A stretch of DNA of 31,423 nucleotides, taken from the NCBI GenBank assembly GCA_002803225.1, contig NXFV01001688.1, positions 1-31,423 on the forward strand. The letters run 5' to 3'. The notes under the pieces are model-generated. The model searched no databases, was not told the origin of the DNA, and saw nothing but the letters and a program-made list of their open reading frames with translations. Of the stretch, positions 1 to 10,241 are shown one piece after another. Positions within the stretch are counted from its first letter, which is position 1. The number at the start of each line of letters is the position of its first letter. The position numbers and the translations under genes are program-made. The stretch is from Gamarada debralockiae (Eukaryota; Ascomycota; Leotiomycetes; Helotiales; Hyphodiscaceae).

Positions 1-1
1 A

Positions 2-61
2 GATAGGAAGCTCCCAATGCCAGAGCATAAGAAGCGGGAGCTTGGTTTGATCGACTTCTGA
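2..61 (+). CDS. Possible C-terminal end of a gene that begins left of the window
   Basis: An open frame enters from the left edge and stops with TGA at 59-61. The visible tail is charged and reads DRKLPMPEHKKRELGLIDF, a plausible end for a soluble protein, but it is only 19 residues and no family is recognisable. No start or domain is visible. It could equally be a chance open frame in a 3' untranslated region. Confidence 0.25.
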   Translation, partial: DRKLPMPEHKKRELGLIDF

Positions 62-1160
62 TCTGGGGGCGAACATTGGGAAAGACAATAGTAGGGTATG
101 AGGAAGTGTGGTTGGAAGGTAGCACAAATGTTTGGCGAGGAATGCCCTGTTGTGGGTTAGTAGCAGTGGTCTTATGATAGGACTTGTACCAGAAATACCG
201 AAATGTTTCCCTCTATGTAAAATCCTATGTGCTCCGTTTCTCGCCGCATACACGCCCCCCCTCGCCGTCCCCCCTCCTTTTTTATTTTTTGTGTTTCATG
301 CATCTTTCTTTCCATTTCCCCCTCCACTCCAGCACGATGTATGCAAAAGCTCAGCAATTGTTACATGGGGATGGTGGGGAGGCAAACCGCTGACAACTGC
401 CAAGCGCCAAACCACCTGCCGTGAGGAACTTTGTCTTATTTCAAATGACAATCCCCACCAAATTCATCGATGGAGGAACGAAGTAAGTGGTGTGGCTACC
501 TTGATGGTATCACAGTGACGAGATCGTTACCGCGAGGCCCCTTTTCTGGCCTCGCTAAAGCTTTCGTCTCCGGTGCAGAGAAGGAGTGTTACTCTTAATG
601 AAAATGTAGCATTTTGTAAAAGGCTTGTCTAACAACCACAGTTGAAGCTCCTTTACGCTGCGAAGCTCCACCCAGAATGCGCTTTGGAACAAAAATCTTT
701 TATTTGAATTGATGTACCCATTTCCCATTTGAGTGATAAAGGTGAAAAAGCGACACAGCCGACATAATCGCTACCAAGTCTGCTCCCTTCTGGCTTGGCA
801 AGGCTTCTCGCCTTCCATGCCTAGACAGACCTCTCAGAAAAGACCCAATATATATATTTCCTCGGCCGAACTTCGGAACTTCCAATTTCCAGTATCTGAT
901 GATCAATTGAAAGAACTCTGATTATGGCCTATAGCTTTATTAGGGCTTTGCCAATCCTTCTAGAGCAATTAGGGTTCCTTTCCTAGCGTGAGGCTTTGTA
1001 AAGGCCTACGAACCGAAAGGTATTCGATTTTTTATTGATCATGGGGTTCTGGTAGAAATTTGGCATTGTCTGACAAGGAGACGTGCTATCCAGCCTATGC
1101 CGCGAAGTTCTGCCCTGGTAAGGGAGTGGCGTGACAAAATTCTCTTATTGAATTGATATA
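62..1160. other. Intergenic region without a supported gene
   Basis: This stretch has only short open frames. A pyrimidine-rich tract at about 245-335 resembles fungal CT-rich promoter or UTR sequence, but no convincing gene follows it. The longest frame, about 128 codons from 132, consists of low-complexity Pro/Phe runs over this tract and is not supported. No tRNA or other RNA gene was recognised. Confidence 0.5.
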
Positions 1161-1332
1161 CAGTAGAACCTCGCTATAAGAATACGACCGGGACCCGAAA
1201 ATCATAAGAATATAGCCAGGTATTCTTATATCAAGGTCTCATGACTTAGAAAATCAAGAAACGGGGCCCAAGGATCGATTCTTATTAGTCAGGTATTCTT
1301 ATGTAGAGGATTCTTATAGCGAGGTTCTACTG
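1161..1332. mobile_element. 172-bp MITE with Tc1/mariner (pogo/Fot-like) terminal inverted repeats
   Basis: The element begins CAGTAGAACCTCGCTATA at 1161 and ends with its exact complement at 1332. The terminal inverted repeats are 23 bp (1161-1183 and 1310-1332) and match perfectly. They are flanked by TA on both sides (1159-1160 and 1333-1334), as expected for a Tc1/mariner-type target duplication. Ends starting CAGTAGAACCTC are typical of pogo/Tigger/Fot-like elements. The interior has no transposase and carries further short copies of the AGGTATTCTTAT motif in both orientations, so the whole element can fold on itself. It is non-autonomous and would depend on a transposase encoded elsewhere. 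The perfect ends suggest fairly recent insertion. Confidence 0.9.
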
Positions 1333-1635
1333 TATATTCCACGGAGCTCCACCCCGCCCACGGGATTTACCCTACTTTGGGTTTATGTACCTTGAAGGGA
1401 GGTTTCGGGGACTTGACGCCGCCAGAGCATCTTCGAGGAGCTGTGATCAACCTAGTTGCTCATTCACTTCCAGGATTGAAATACTAGAATTTGTTGACCG
1501 TTTTCTTGTTTCAATTACATTGTCAATCAGTCCCTCAATCTCAATCACTTGACAGGACCCAACATTAATAACTTCATTCAAATCCTACAAATCATAAATC
1601 ATAACCTCTATCCCAAATCATAACATTCATACCAA
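1333..1635. other. 3' flank of the TMEM135-like gene
   Basis: This stretch lies between the MITE and the minus-strand stop at 1636. It contains no open frame worth calling and probably holds the 3' untranslated region and polyadenylation region of the TMEM135-like gene. Confidence 0.4.
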
Positions 1636-3481
1636 TTACAGTCCCTTCGCTCTCCGTTCCTTCTCCTCCTCCTCAACCCTCTTATCCTCCTCCGCAACAA
1701 AATCCCTAAGTCCCTCTCCCCTAACATAACTCACTCCCCTCCTAATCGGCCCACTTCTCAACGCTCTAGCATCCCTCTCATAAACAACATTAATAACCAT
1801 CAAACTCGCCACAAAAAGCCCTACATCACCACCCCTAACTCCCCTCCACCAACCTCTCTTCCTACCCACCTTCCACAAACTATCCACGCTCGCCCGCGCC
1901 CCATACAAAAACTCACCCCTCGCATCCCTCCTCACCATAAATCCCCACAACCCCCCAAGCATCCCGCCCAAGAAAAATCTCTGCGTAGCAAGGAAATTCT
2001 TAGGGAGGAGTTGCTGGAATAGACAGATAGCGCCCCAGGACGTGCCGATTGCGCCCGCGACGAATGCAGTGTAGCGCAGGATTAGAGAGGCGAGCTTATT
2101 AAGGTTGTGGATGGGGGATTTGTAGAATGCTTTGTATTTTGTGAGGGACAGGGCGGCGAATATTATGGTGAAGAAGCGGGCGAGGGAGGGGAAGACTCGG
2201 ATCCAGTAGGTGAGGTAGGTGCGGAGGCAGGAGGGGTCGGTTGGGTGGAGCGTTGCGCAGGATAAGGAGGTTATGAGGGGATGGGCGGGGGCGGTTAGAG
2301 GGGAGATTTTGGTGAGTGAGGGTGGGAGGGTGGTGCTGTTGGGAAAGAGGATTGGGGAGATGAATGGACTGGATGGACCTGTTAGATAGGTGAGGGAAAA
2401 GGAAGGGGGAGGGGACGTACGGGTAGTTGAGCTTAGCCATTTGCGCGAGACTGTCTGCCATCTCGTAGGTGCTCGGCCAGGAGAGATTGGGCGGGTAGTC
2501 CTCTGGTCGGGGGTGTACGTATGCGGGGGAGTGCTTGATGATGAAATCACCATATGCCTATTCCCATATCGTCAGCCATCATCCAAACTCCAGCCTCCTC
2601 ATCCACTTTCAACTGTAGAACGTACCTTAGGAAAACAATCCCTATCAAAAGTAAACGCATGAAGTAGCTGCCCACACGTCAATGGAAAAAGCAACCAACT
2701 CCCCCACCACCAAGGCCTCTCCTTCTTCCCCCAAATCCAGCCCTCATCCTCCGCCAAATTATACGCAAACTCCGCCGCTCTACTCAAAGTATATATCGCA
2801 ATCGTAACTCTGAGCTGATCACTCGGATACACAGCCAACATGAACCCCGCCAAACTGGCTCCCACTGCTGGTGCAAGATTCGAGGTGAGCGTTTTGGATG
2901 TCTTCTTGTTTCGCAACCGGAAGGGCCGCGCTTCAGGCGTAAGGAGATGTGCGCGTAGGCGCGAGAAGAAGCGGAAGAGTATGCGATGCAGGAGTAATAT
3001 CATAGACAAGCTCAGCGAAAGTCGAAAATTCGGTGATTTCCAGAGCGAGACTTTCTTTCCCCTATTCCCATCCCATTAGCTCCTATCCTCGTACACTCTC
3101 CCATTCTCTTCCCAAGCGAATTCAGAAGATAAATACTTACCCAGCGCCCGACGTCTTTAAAACCCTCTCCTTAACAATCTCCCAAACCTTCAACCCAGCA
3201 GCTGTCGCCATAAAAACCCTCAAACTAGCCCTCACAGCAGAGGCATTGTAATCGTCTCTTCCCGGCCTCTCAACCAATTTCTCGACCCTTGCTACCGTTG
3301 GCGCATTCCTCTTCAACACTTTCGATCTCGATATGATATATTTATGGAGGGTTTCGTATTCTTTTGCGGAGATCGTGTAGCGGAGCGCGTTGCGGAGGAT
3401 CGGGTCTGCGGTTTGTTTGGCGGAGATCCGGTCTGGACGACCGCTGCCGCTGGGTTTAGAGGAGGGGTCAGAGGATGCCAT
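1636..3481 (-). CDS. TMEM135-like multi-pass membrane protein
   Basis: Four exons on the minus strand: 3481-3141, 3061-2626, 2557-2421 and 2368-1636, giving about 548 residues. The three introns (79, 68 and 52 nt) have GTAAGT/GTACGT donors, CTAAT/CTGAC/CTAAC branch-like sites and AG acceptors, and frames join exactly. Family knowledge: TMEM135 proteins are multi-pass membrane proteins linked to peroxisomes, mitochondria and lipid storage. Seen here: hydrophobic segments near residues 128-146, 176-192 and after the centre, the DCFPKAYGDFIIKHSPAYV-type stretch spanning the exon 2/3 junction (from about residue 256), NYPPFISPILFP at the exon 3/4 junction, and a glycine-rich FLGGMLGGLWGF segment. 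The C-terminus is charged (Glu/Arg/Lys). For intron 3 the second AG is used, because the first lies too close to the branch site and breaks the frame. Assignment is from motif recognition; organelle and substrate are unknown. Confidence 0.75.
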
Positions 3482-3893
3482 TTGTGGGTGTGCAATGGGA
3501 TGGCGAAAGGGAGTGGCATATGTTGCGGTAAGAGAGGTTGTCGATGTTGAAATCTGGGGAAGGGTTCACGTCAGTCGCGCTCTCTAGATGTGGTTTGGAC
3601 CTCGGCTGGCTCCAGTTTTCTTCACGTGTGGATTTCAGGGGCTGAGGATCAACATGGTCAACATCATTACCAGCAACGAATAATCAGAATCTTCGAGGTG
3701 TGATCAAAGAAGAATGATGAATTCTCTAAACTCTCCATCCTCTCATTACAATAATTATATAAGACTAATTACAACCCGATAAGGATTAATTCTACTCCTC
3801 CCATCCAGCCAATCTCAGAAGACTCCCTCCTAGACGGAAACCCTACTTTAGAACACCAAGAATGTAATTGTACAAAGAATAAATCGAAAGGAA
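3482..3893. other. Spacer between two tandem minus-strand genes
   Basis: These 412 bp separate the start of the TMEM135-like gene from the stop of the LRR gene, both on the minus strand. It probably holds the TMEM135-like promoter and the LRR gene's 3' untranslated region. No other gene is visible. Confidence 0.4.
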
Positions 3894-6800
3894 TCAATCA
3901 ACATCAGTGGGACTCGTCTCTCCAGAAGGAACTTCCCCAGCGGGGATTCTGTCCCTTAGCCACGCCAGCGTAGCTTCCGTCCCCTTCTCCAGAATCGTGT
4001 ATTTGGGCACTCGGAACCGATTGCCGCTGACATCTAATCGCTCCAGTCCACCAGGCCCGCCGAGCAAACCAATTCGAGCGTTCAGGCTGTTGATATCGTT
4101 GCTGCTGCAGTCTAACACGCGCAAACCTTTGACCGCTTCAGGGGAAAGCTCCTTGATGGTATTGTTGGATGCCAAGAGCGTCGTGAGACTTGGAAAATAC
4201 TGCCTCAGTGGAGGCAAAGACGTCAGTCGGTTGAAGCTGATATCGAGTTTTTCCAAATTTGGAGCTTGCAGTCGTTGAACCAATGGCTGCAACGAATTGA
4301 AGGTATTGGAACTGAGATTCAGCTCCTTCAATGCTGGTAATTCCAAATCGTCCTTCATGAATAAATCGCTCGTTAGCTCATTGTGAGCCATGCTCAGACT
4401 CGTCAAGGTTGCTGCAAAGAATGCAATGGAACTTGGAATCTCCTTGAATGCATTATGATGCAGCTGCAGCTCTCGGACCGCGTGCTCAGCTGCAACATTC
4501 GCAGCCGCCACCGGATTCAGTGAGTAGCTCCGAGTATTGGATCGATCGAGAATACCACCTGGCTTGACCGACCAGTCTGAGGATAATAATAGATGAGGCG
4601 ATATTGGGGATACTGGTGCAGAATAGAATGTTCCATCCTCCATGTCCTTCTCAGTCTCGGTTTCAACTGGTTCCATTCGTGCTTTGAGAGCCCGCTTCAA
4701 ATCATCCGTAGTCATTCCAGCAAACTTCTTCTCTCGCAGTGGGTTACCGCTGATGCGGAAGATGTCCAAACTAGTCATACCGCCAATCGCATCATCCAAG
4801 ATCTTAAGGTTGTTACCACTGAAGTTTACATTTCTGACTTTCGAGAGCGTGACAAAGCCTTCAGGGATGGCTGAGATGTTGTTGTCTTCAGCTGCAATTG
4901 TGAGCAAGGAGGCCCAAGATGACATATTCGGAAGTCCAGTGATTCGATTTGATGAGCAGTTTAACTGGTGTAGGCTGGGTAGGTTGAGCTGGTCCGAAGC
5001 ACTTATACCAGTGAGGGCATTGCTGGTGACATCGAGAAGCTGGAGTTGTGGCAGCCCATCAATCCCGTCACCAATGAGTACACCGCTGAGCTTGTTCTTG
5101 GCTGCCAATAGCTCGATAAGAGGAAGTTGTCGCAGAACTTCGAATGGCAAAGAAGTGAAGCTATTCTCTGTAATATTGAGGACTCGTAGGCGTATAAGTT
5201 CAGCTAGTCCTTCGGGCAGGGAGGTGAGCGCGTTGGACTTTAATTCCAAGACCTCAAGATTCTGCAAGTTTGTTATGCTTGAGTCCAGGGCACCGGTGAG
5301 ACCGTTTCCGGCAATCTTCAAGTCCCTCAGCGAAGGGATTTGGGAGATAACCTGGAAGCAATCATTGCCGAGTTTGTTGTTTGACTACGATGGGTTAGAA
5401 TCGAATTCTGAGACCAATGTGGGAAACTTACAAGGTTCAGAGTAGTAAGCAGTTCAAGCCTCCTCAAGCCAGTTGGAAGAGCGATCAAAATATTCCCGTG
5501 CAAGTCCAGTGTCTCCAGTCCACCAAACTGATTTCCTTTGGCATCTTCGTCATCCGCAGCCTCGCGTGGATCGATATCAGGGAACACATCGTCACTGAGC
5601 AGCTCAAGCTCATTATCTGCAGCTACAAATCTTGTGAGATCAACCGCTTCCGCCCAGGATCCGTCAATTGATCCGAGGTTGTACATATTCATGACTTCCT
5701 CGGGAATCTCTTTGAATCCCATAGCGGCAATATTCAATCGTCCATCGGATCTCGCAGAGTCAATACGTTTCCGGAGTAGACCTTTAGCTCCCTTTTGGTT
5801 GACCTGCTGATTGAATGGATCGTCGGAAAGGCCGAAGTCAAATGTGCCAGAAGCAATAACTGGTACCTCTTCTTCGTTGCTCATTGTAGCGCCGGACACT
5901 TGCTTTGTAGCAGCAGCCCGCTTCGCTGCCTTGGCTTTTGCAATTTGATCTCGTAGCGCAAGAGAAGACTTTCGAGGAGTTACGTCATGCTCATCGTTCG
6001 ATCCAGAAGTCATTGTTGTAGCCTTGGAGGTTTTCGAAGTAGCGGTACCCTCTGAAGACGTGTTAGAGAACGTTGTCGACTTCTTTTTCGGAACAAAGCC
6101 AATCCTGTCTAGCTCAGCGGACTGATCCAGTGTTGGCATAGAAGGTTTCCTGAACAGTCCGTTTACAGAGGCTCGAGGCTTGAGAGGCCGAGCGGAAAGC
6201 GTCTTGCTTCCTGACTTGACGTTTTGTATATTTCCGGTCTTGACAGGACTCGGAGAGCGTTGGCGTAGAGAGCCGCCAAGTCCAGGAGATGATAGTTTTG
6301 ACGAAGATACACTTGAGGCTGGAGCTACACTGCGAACAGTGGAGGGGGTCTTGAGTGACTTTGCCGTACCAGGACGTTTAAGGGGGGTATGATTCTGAAG
6401 TGGCGCTTGAGGAGGTCGGAATGTGTTCGTAGAAGCTCGAAAATCTAACGGGGCTGACTGGTTGCTTTCTGCACTTGACGTTGGTCTGGAGCTCACGGCT
6501 CTTATTGGTGGTCCCATTGATGTATCGTTTTGATAGCTAGAGCCTGGTCTGGAGGATAGAGAAGGTGGCCGCATTGGGCTTTCGGGGCTGAAAAAACTCG
6601 AGGTCCTCTTTTTTATGGCTGGAGAGGACGGTATGTTCTGCAATGTCTCCATGGCCCTCTCGGATAACGATGGTCTTGATTTCCTGCTGAATTCTTGTTC
6701 TCCTAACTCTCTACTAGCAACTTCCTCCACTACAAATTCCTCATCCCCTCTTGAATCTGGCCGTTCCATTGGCTTCTCGCGCAGAATTGAAGTTGACGAT

Positions 6801-7138
6801 TTCCTGAAGAGGGTATCATGGCTCGCTTTTCGTAGTGGAGCTTGGTTTTGAGGGGTATGAATAACCGTTTGAGCGGACACATCGCGGTCTCGGGGAAGGA
6901 TAGGAGCAGATTCGCGTATTCTAGAGGACGTTGATGGTACACGGGGTTTGGAGGTATTCGAGCTAGATAGCTGATCTCGGGATGGAGCATTCCGCAGACG
7001 AGGATTGACGACACTAAGTCTCGAGGATTGTTGAAGATTCTCCCTTGAAGGAGAAGGGCGCACACCAGCACGTGGCACGGGGAGTCTCGAGGGTCGGGGA
7101 AGTCCACTGGGTCTGGAGCTATTCGTAGACTGGTCCAT
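3894..7138 (-). CDS. LRRC40-like leucine-rich-repeat protein with long disordered N-terminus
   Basis: Two exons, 7138-5432 and 5384-3894, joined across a 47-nt intron with GTAAGT donor, CTAAC branch site and TAG acceptor; about 1065 residues. Residues 1 to about 460 are Ser/Pro/Arg-rich and probably disordered. From about residue 468 (LNIAAMGFKEIPEEV) to near the C-terminus there are many LxxLxLxxNxLxxLP leucine-rich repeats, for example LETLDLHGNILIALP, LEVLELKSNALTSLP and LEKLDISFNRLTSLPP. One acidic/Ser-rich insert (about MEPVETETEKDMEDGTFYSA) interrupts the array. The overall plan matches the LRRC40-like fungal proteins, whose role is poorly defined; repeats of this kind serve protein binding. 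The Met at 7138 is preferred over an in-frame Met at 7267 because the 43 extra residues look unlike the rest of the N-terminus, but the longer form is possible. Transcribed divergently from the coiled-coil gene at 8676. Confidence 0.8.
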
Positions 7139-8675
7139 AGTGGCGATTGAGCTCGCAGCAGCTGGGAGACTTTTTAGTAACTGGTCATACTGTGATTGAT
7201 CGACACATATAAATTTGCTGGCGTTTCTGGGGATGTTGAAGCGGAACGATGGAAAAGGAGCAATCAAAATTAGAAGTCAGCTGAAGAACAGCGCAGCGTC
7301 GCGCTCTTTGCGTTTCTTTGGCACCAAACTTCGACGGTGTTGAAATTCTGTCCCAAAGAGGTTCGCGCTCGAAGCTTGGGGATATTTTAGCGTTGCAGTG
7401 TGCAGGTGTCGCGATGCAATGTAATGCACGCGGAAAATTTTAAATCCGAGGAAATTAAGGTCACCATCTGTTTCCGATATCAGTGGCTTTCTGAAGACAT
7501 ATTTTCGATCTTATCTCCACGTGTGAGGGAACAACGACATCCCATTGTCTTTAGTAATCATCATTATTTTTTTAATAAACATTAGCAACTAAGAAAGAAA
7601 TTGGCGGGTGTTCAAGGATCTCGTATATTTTGTTACTCTTCTAGTACAAGCTGGTAGGACTGAGGGGATTCAGGGCAGGGGTATTATCTAGGTCCGATGA
7701 AGGACAAGAAGGGGACGAACCTTTTCAGGAATCATTCAATGGACTTCTAGATTAGGAAGAGGTGCTTCGTCGGAGGATTTCAAAATAATACTTGAGTCTC
7801 CGAATTGCTACAAAGCCTTCAGCCAATGATGGATCCTGATTCCCCGAAAATAACGAGCTGATATTTGTCTCGTGAGTGTGCTTTGTATTCTTGAAGCTAT
7901 TGTCCCAAATTGACCTTCGGAAATTTCAATGAAGAATTCTATCCGACTGGCATCATATGGTTTTACGCATAATCCATCTCCAAAAACTTTCGAGGGTACT
8001 AGCTGGACACCAGTTGATTCCCACAACCAGAATCGCTCAGAGGCAAAGTCCAGAGCGTAAATTGAATCCATGATGATACAAAATGGTTAAAATATAGTTT
8101 TGAGGACTCGGAATTAAATATCTTCGTCATTATTTTAACTTCATAAGGAAAAAAGTTGCTCATATTCCAAATCTCGACCAGTCTTGTCCGAAAAGCGGCA
8201 AGCGTCCTTTTATCGAAACGATGTTCACCAGGACAACCATTGCCAAGCCCCAACCCCCCAGCCATTCTCCATCAACCGCCAAATCGTAAAGCTGCCTCCA
8301 CCCACCTCCGCATCACATCCAATCCACAGCCACAAGCTACTCTATATGCCCTCCTACAGGAATATCTTCAAAGGATCAAACTAATTGCGCGGCATACACA
8401 CAGGCGTCATAATTACGACGCGTCCTGGACAATTGTCTGCGACCGGCGCGCAAGGCAAATCATCTCGACAAATCCATACCCTCGACCCAAGACCTGACCA
8501 AGTCCACAGCTTTGATCATACATATCTCGGGCTTCACTTCACGTGGAGACTATACCTGCTATTACAGGAGCTTTCTGGTGGGTGCTGCCCCAGTGTTTGG
8601 GGGAGTAGCAGGTCGGAGGATTGACCAATTCATAGAACGCAGCACCTTCATACCATCGGCCAACCTACCATCAAA
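7139..8675. other. Divergent intergenic region between the LRR and coiled-coil genes
   Basis: About 1.5 kb that should contain both promoters. Several short upstream open frames (plus strand, beginning near 8156, 8184, 8385 and 8512) precede the coiled-coil start; whether they lie in the mRNA leader cannot be told. One minus-strand frame (7808-8071) looks more protein-like than the others and is listed separately. Confidence 0.45.
7808..8071 (-). CDS. Small hypothetical protein, doubtful
   Basis: An 87-codon frame beginning MDSIYALDFASERFWLWE. Its composition is balanced, with aromatic residues and few low-complexity runs, which is unlike nearby random frames. It begins with ATG. No family, signal peptide or membrane segment was recognised. 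An overlapping minus-strand frame at 7999-8265 could be an upstream exon or a frameshifted part of the same relic, but I could not find a convincing intron to join them. It may be a short unannotated gene, a gene fragment or chance. Confidence 0.2.
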   Translation of the reverse strand: MDSIYALDFASERFWLWESTGVQLVPSKVFGDGLCVKPYDASRIEFFIEISEGQFGTIASRIQSTLTRQISARYFRGIRIHHWLKAL

Positions 8676-10241
8676 ATGGCTTCGTCGCAGAGCTCCTTCG
8701 ATGAGGGCTCCACTCCCGTCGAAGTCCCATCTACCCCTCAACCCCTCGATGCATCCCTCCCTGCTAGCCAGGACATTCCCCGCGCAATCTCTCCAACAAC
8801 ATCCATGGCAGTTGGTGAAGGTTCCCAAGTCAATGAGAAGATCGGCTCTCCTGCTGTCATATCTTCTTCAATCACACCACCTCCTTCTACTCAAGCTCTC
8901 AATCCACGATTGGCCACTGACACCTGCCGTGCTGCAACCCCTTCCGCGGTCCTCTCTTCTCCACCACCCACCATCGCCAATGGCATCAAGCGAGATGTCA
9001 ATGGTGCTGCCGCTCCTCGCCCGACCCTGGAGCAATTGAATAACGCTACTGATACGGAGCTCCGTGAAATGGTGAAGGCAATGATGGCAGAGAACGAGAA
9101 GCTTGCACTCATGGCAAGTGAGGGACGTATGTCTGCCGCTCACTACAAGCTGCAGTACAACCTCTTGAGTATCGAGACGGAGGAGGCTGCAAAGAGAATG
9201 GAGGTCGAACATGAGATGACACGCCGCGAAGTAGCAGTTCTCCAGTATGCCAACCAAGGCCGAGACTCCACTCCAGCCGGACAGGAGTACGTCGCTAGAC
9301 TCAAGGCATTTGCTCAAAGCATGGAACAGGATAATATCATCCTCAACAAGCGGCTCCAGAAGGCTAAGAAGATGATTGAGATGAAGAACGAAGAATTGCA
9401 GGCAGCCAAGGATGACAAGGCACGCCTGCTTCAACGCATTCGTGAAAACCGCGAACATATGAATATCCTCCGCAGCCCGGGTGGCATCTTTCATGTCGCG
9501 ACTCCGAAAATCCACAACCAGAGTTACCCGGCCACTCCTCAACAATACCGAGGAACTCCGAAGCATACCCCTATGGCTGGACGTTCCATTAATCGGGAGC
9601 ACAGCCAGGGACCATTCGACGCTTTGTTACTTGCTGACCGCGTTCTGAGTCAAGAGAACAACAGCGCGCCTTCCACTCCTATGTTAAATCGCCGCTCTGA
9701 TCCTCGCACACCAGTCAACAGACACAACCGTGGTGTCCAGTCGCTCTCATCCCTCCCAACCACGCCAGGTTCGGCCCGACCCGCCAACCCAAACTCTACC
9801 CTCCTCCCCTCGGTTCAGTTCACCCCCAGAGCTGGATCTCGCGTTGCTGGCCAGACTCCTGTCCACCAGTCGCGTGAGCGCCGTCGCAAGTCCCGAGATA
9901 GCACGATCTCTGCTTCCGATGCGGAGGAAATTGCTCGCTCTGAAATGCCCAGTTATCGTGAGGAGAGCGAGGAGATCCAGGAGAGTCAGGCTAGCCAGAG
10001 TGCTACCGAGATGCTTCGTATTGATCCGCGCGAGTCCTTCGAGGTTGCCGCATCCAGAACCAACACACCAACTCCAGGTGGTGACAAGACCAGCCTCCAT
10101 CAAGCTAAGATCTTCGGATCCGTCTCGAAGCCTGCTGCCGCGGAGAAGAGAAAAAGATTGCCCGACAATTATGATGACGAGTATGCTGCGAAGAAGGTTA
10201 GAGCTGGTGTTGAGGGTGTCGGACTCGGTATCGGCCTTTGA
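8676..10241 (+). CDS. Nuclear-type coiled-coil protein, function unknown
   Basis: A single uninterrupted frame of 521 residues, start in good context (CAAAATGGC). Residues 1-115 are Ser/Thr/Pro-rich. Two heptad-like, charge-rich segments, about 118-192 and 203-265, are strongly predicted by eye to form coiled coils (for example LKAFAQSMEQDNIILNKRL). From about 266 the chain is low-complexity with many TP and SP dipeptides (ATPQQYRGTPKHTP, NSAPSTPMLNRR, SLPTTPGSARP), typical of proline-directed kinase targets. A basic patch (EKRKRLP, then AAKKVRA) near the C-terminus could be a bipartite nuclear signal. This combination fits a cell-cycle-regulated scaffold, but that is inference and I do not recognise the family. 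A 244-codon antisense frame at 8868-9602 is a shadow. Confidence 0.8.
   Translation: MASSQSSFDEGSTPVEVPSTPQPLDASLPASQDIPRAISPTTSMAVGEGSQVNEKIGSPAVISSSITPPPSTQALNPRLATDTCRAATPSAVLSSPPPTIANGIKRDVNGAAAPRPTLEQLNNATDTELREMVKAMMAENEKLALMASEGRMSAAHYKLQYNLLSIETEEAAKRMEVEHEMTRREVAVLQYANQGRDSTPAGQEYVARLKAFAQSMEQDNIILNKRLQKAKKMIEMKNEELQAAKDDKARLLQRIRENREHMNILRSPGGIFHVATPKIHNQSYPATPQQYRGTPKHTPMAGRSINREHSQGPFDALLLADRVLSQENNSAPSTPMLNRRSDPRTPVNRHNRGVQSLSSLPTTPGSARPANPNSTLLPSVQFTPRAGSRVAGQTPVHQSRERRRKSRDSTISASDAEEIARSEMPSYREESEEIQESQASQSATEMLRIDPRESFEVAASRTNTPTPGGDKTSLHQAKIFGSVSKPAAAEKRKRLPDNYDDEYAAKKVRAGVEGVGLGIGL

Noticed and set aside
132..518. 128-codon plus-strand frame near the left edge
   Set aside because: It is built on a pyrimidine-rich tract and gives Pro/Phe runs, with no domain or protein-like composition.
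4642..5445. 267-codon plus-strand frame
   Set aside because: It is antisense to the LRR gene; the minus strand encodes clear leucine-rich repeats there.
2869..7267. Upstream Met at 7267 as the start of the LRR gene
   Set aside because: It adds 43 residues unlike the rest of the Ser/Pro-rich N-terminus; the Met at 7138 is the more likely start, although the longer form is not excluded.
8868..9602. 244-codon minus-strand frame
   Set aside because: It is a shadow of the coiled-coil gene; its Leu/His-rich composition follows from the codons of the opposite strand.
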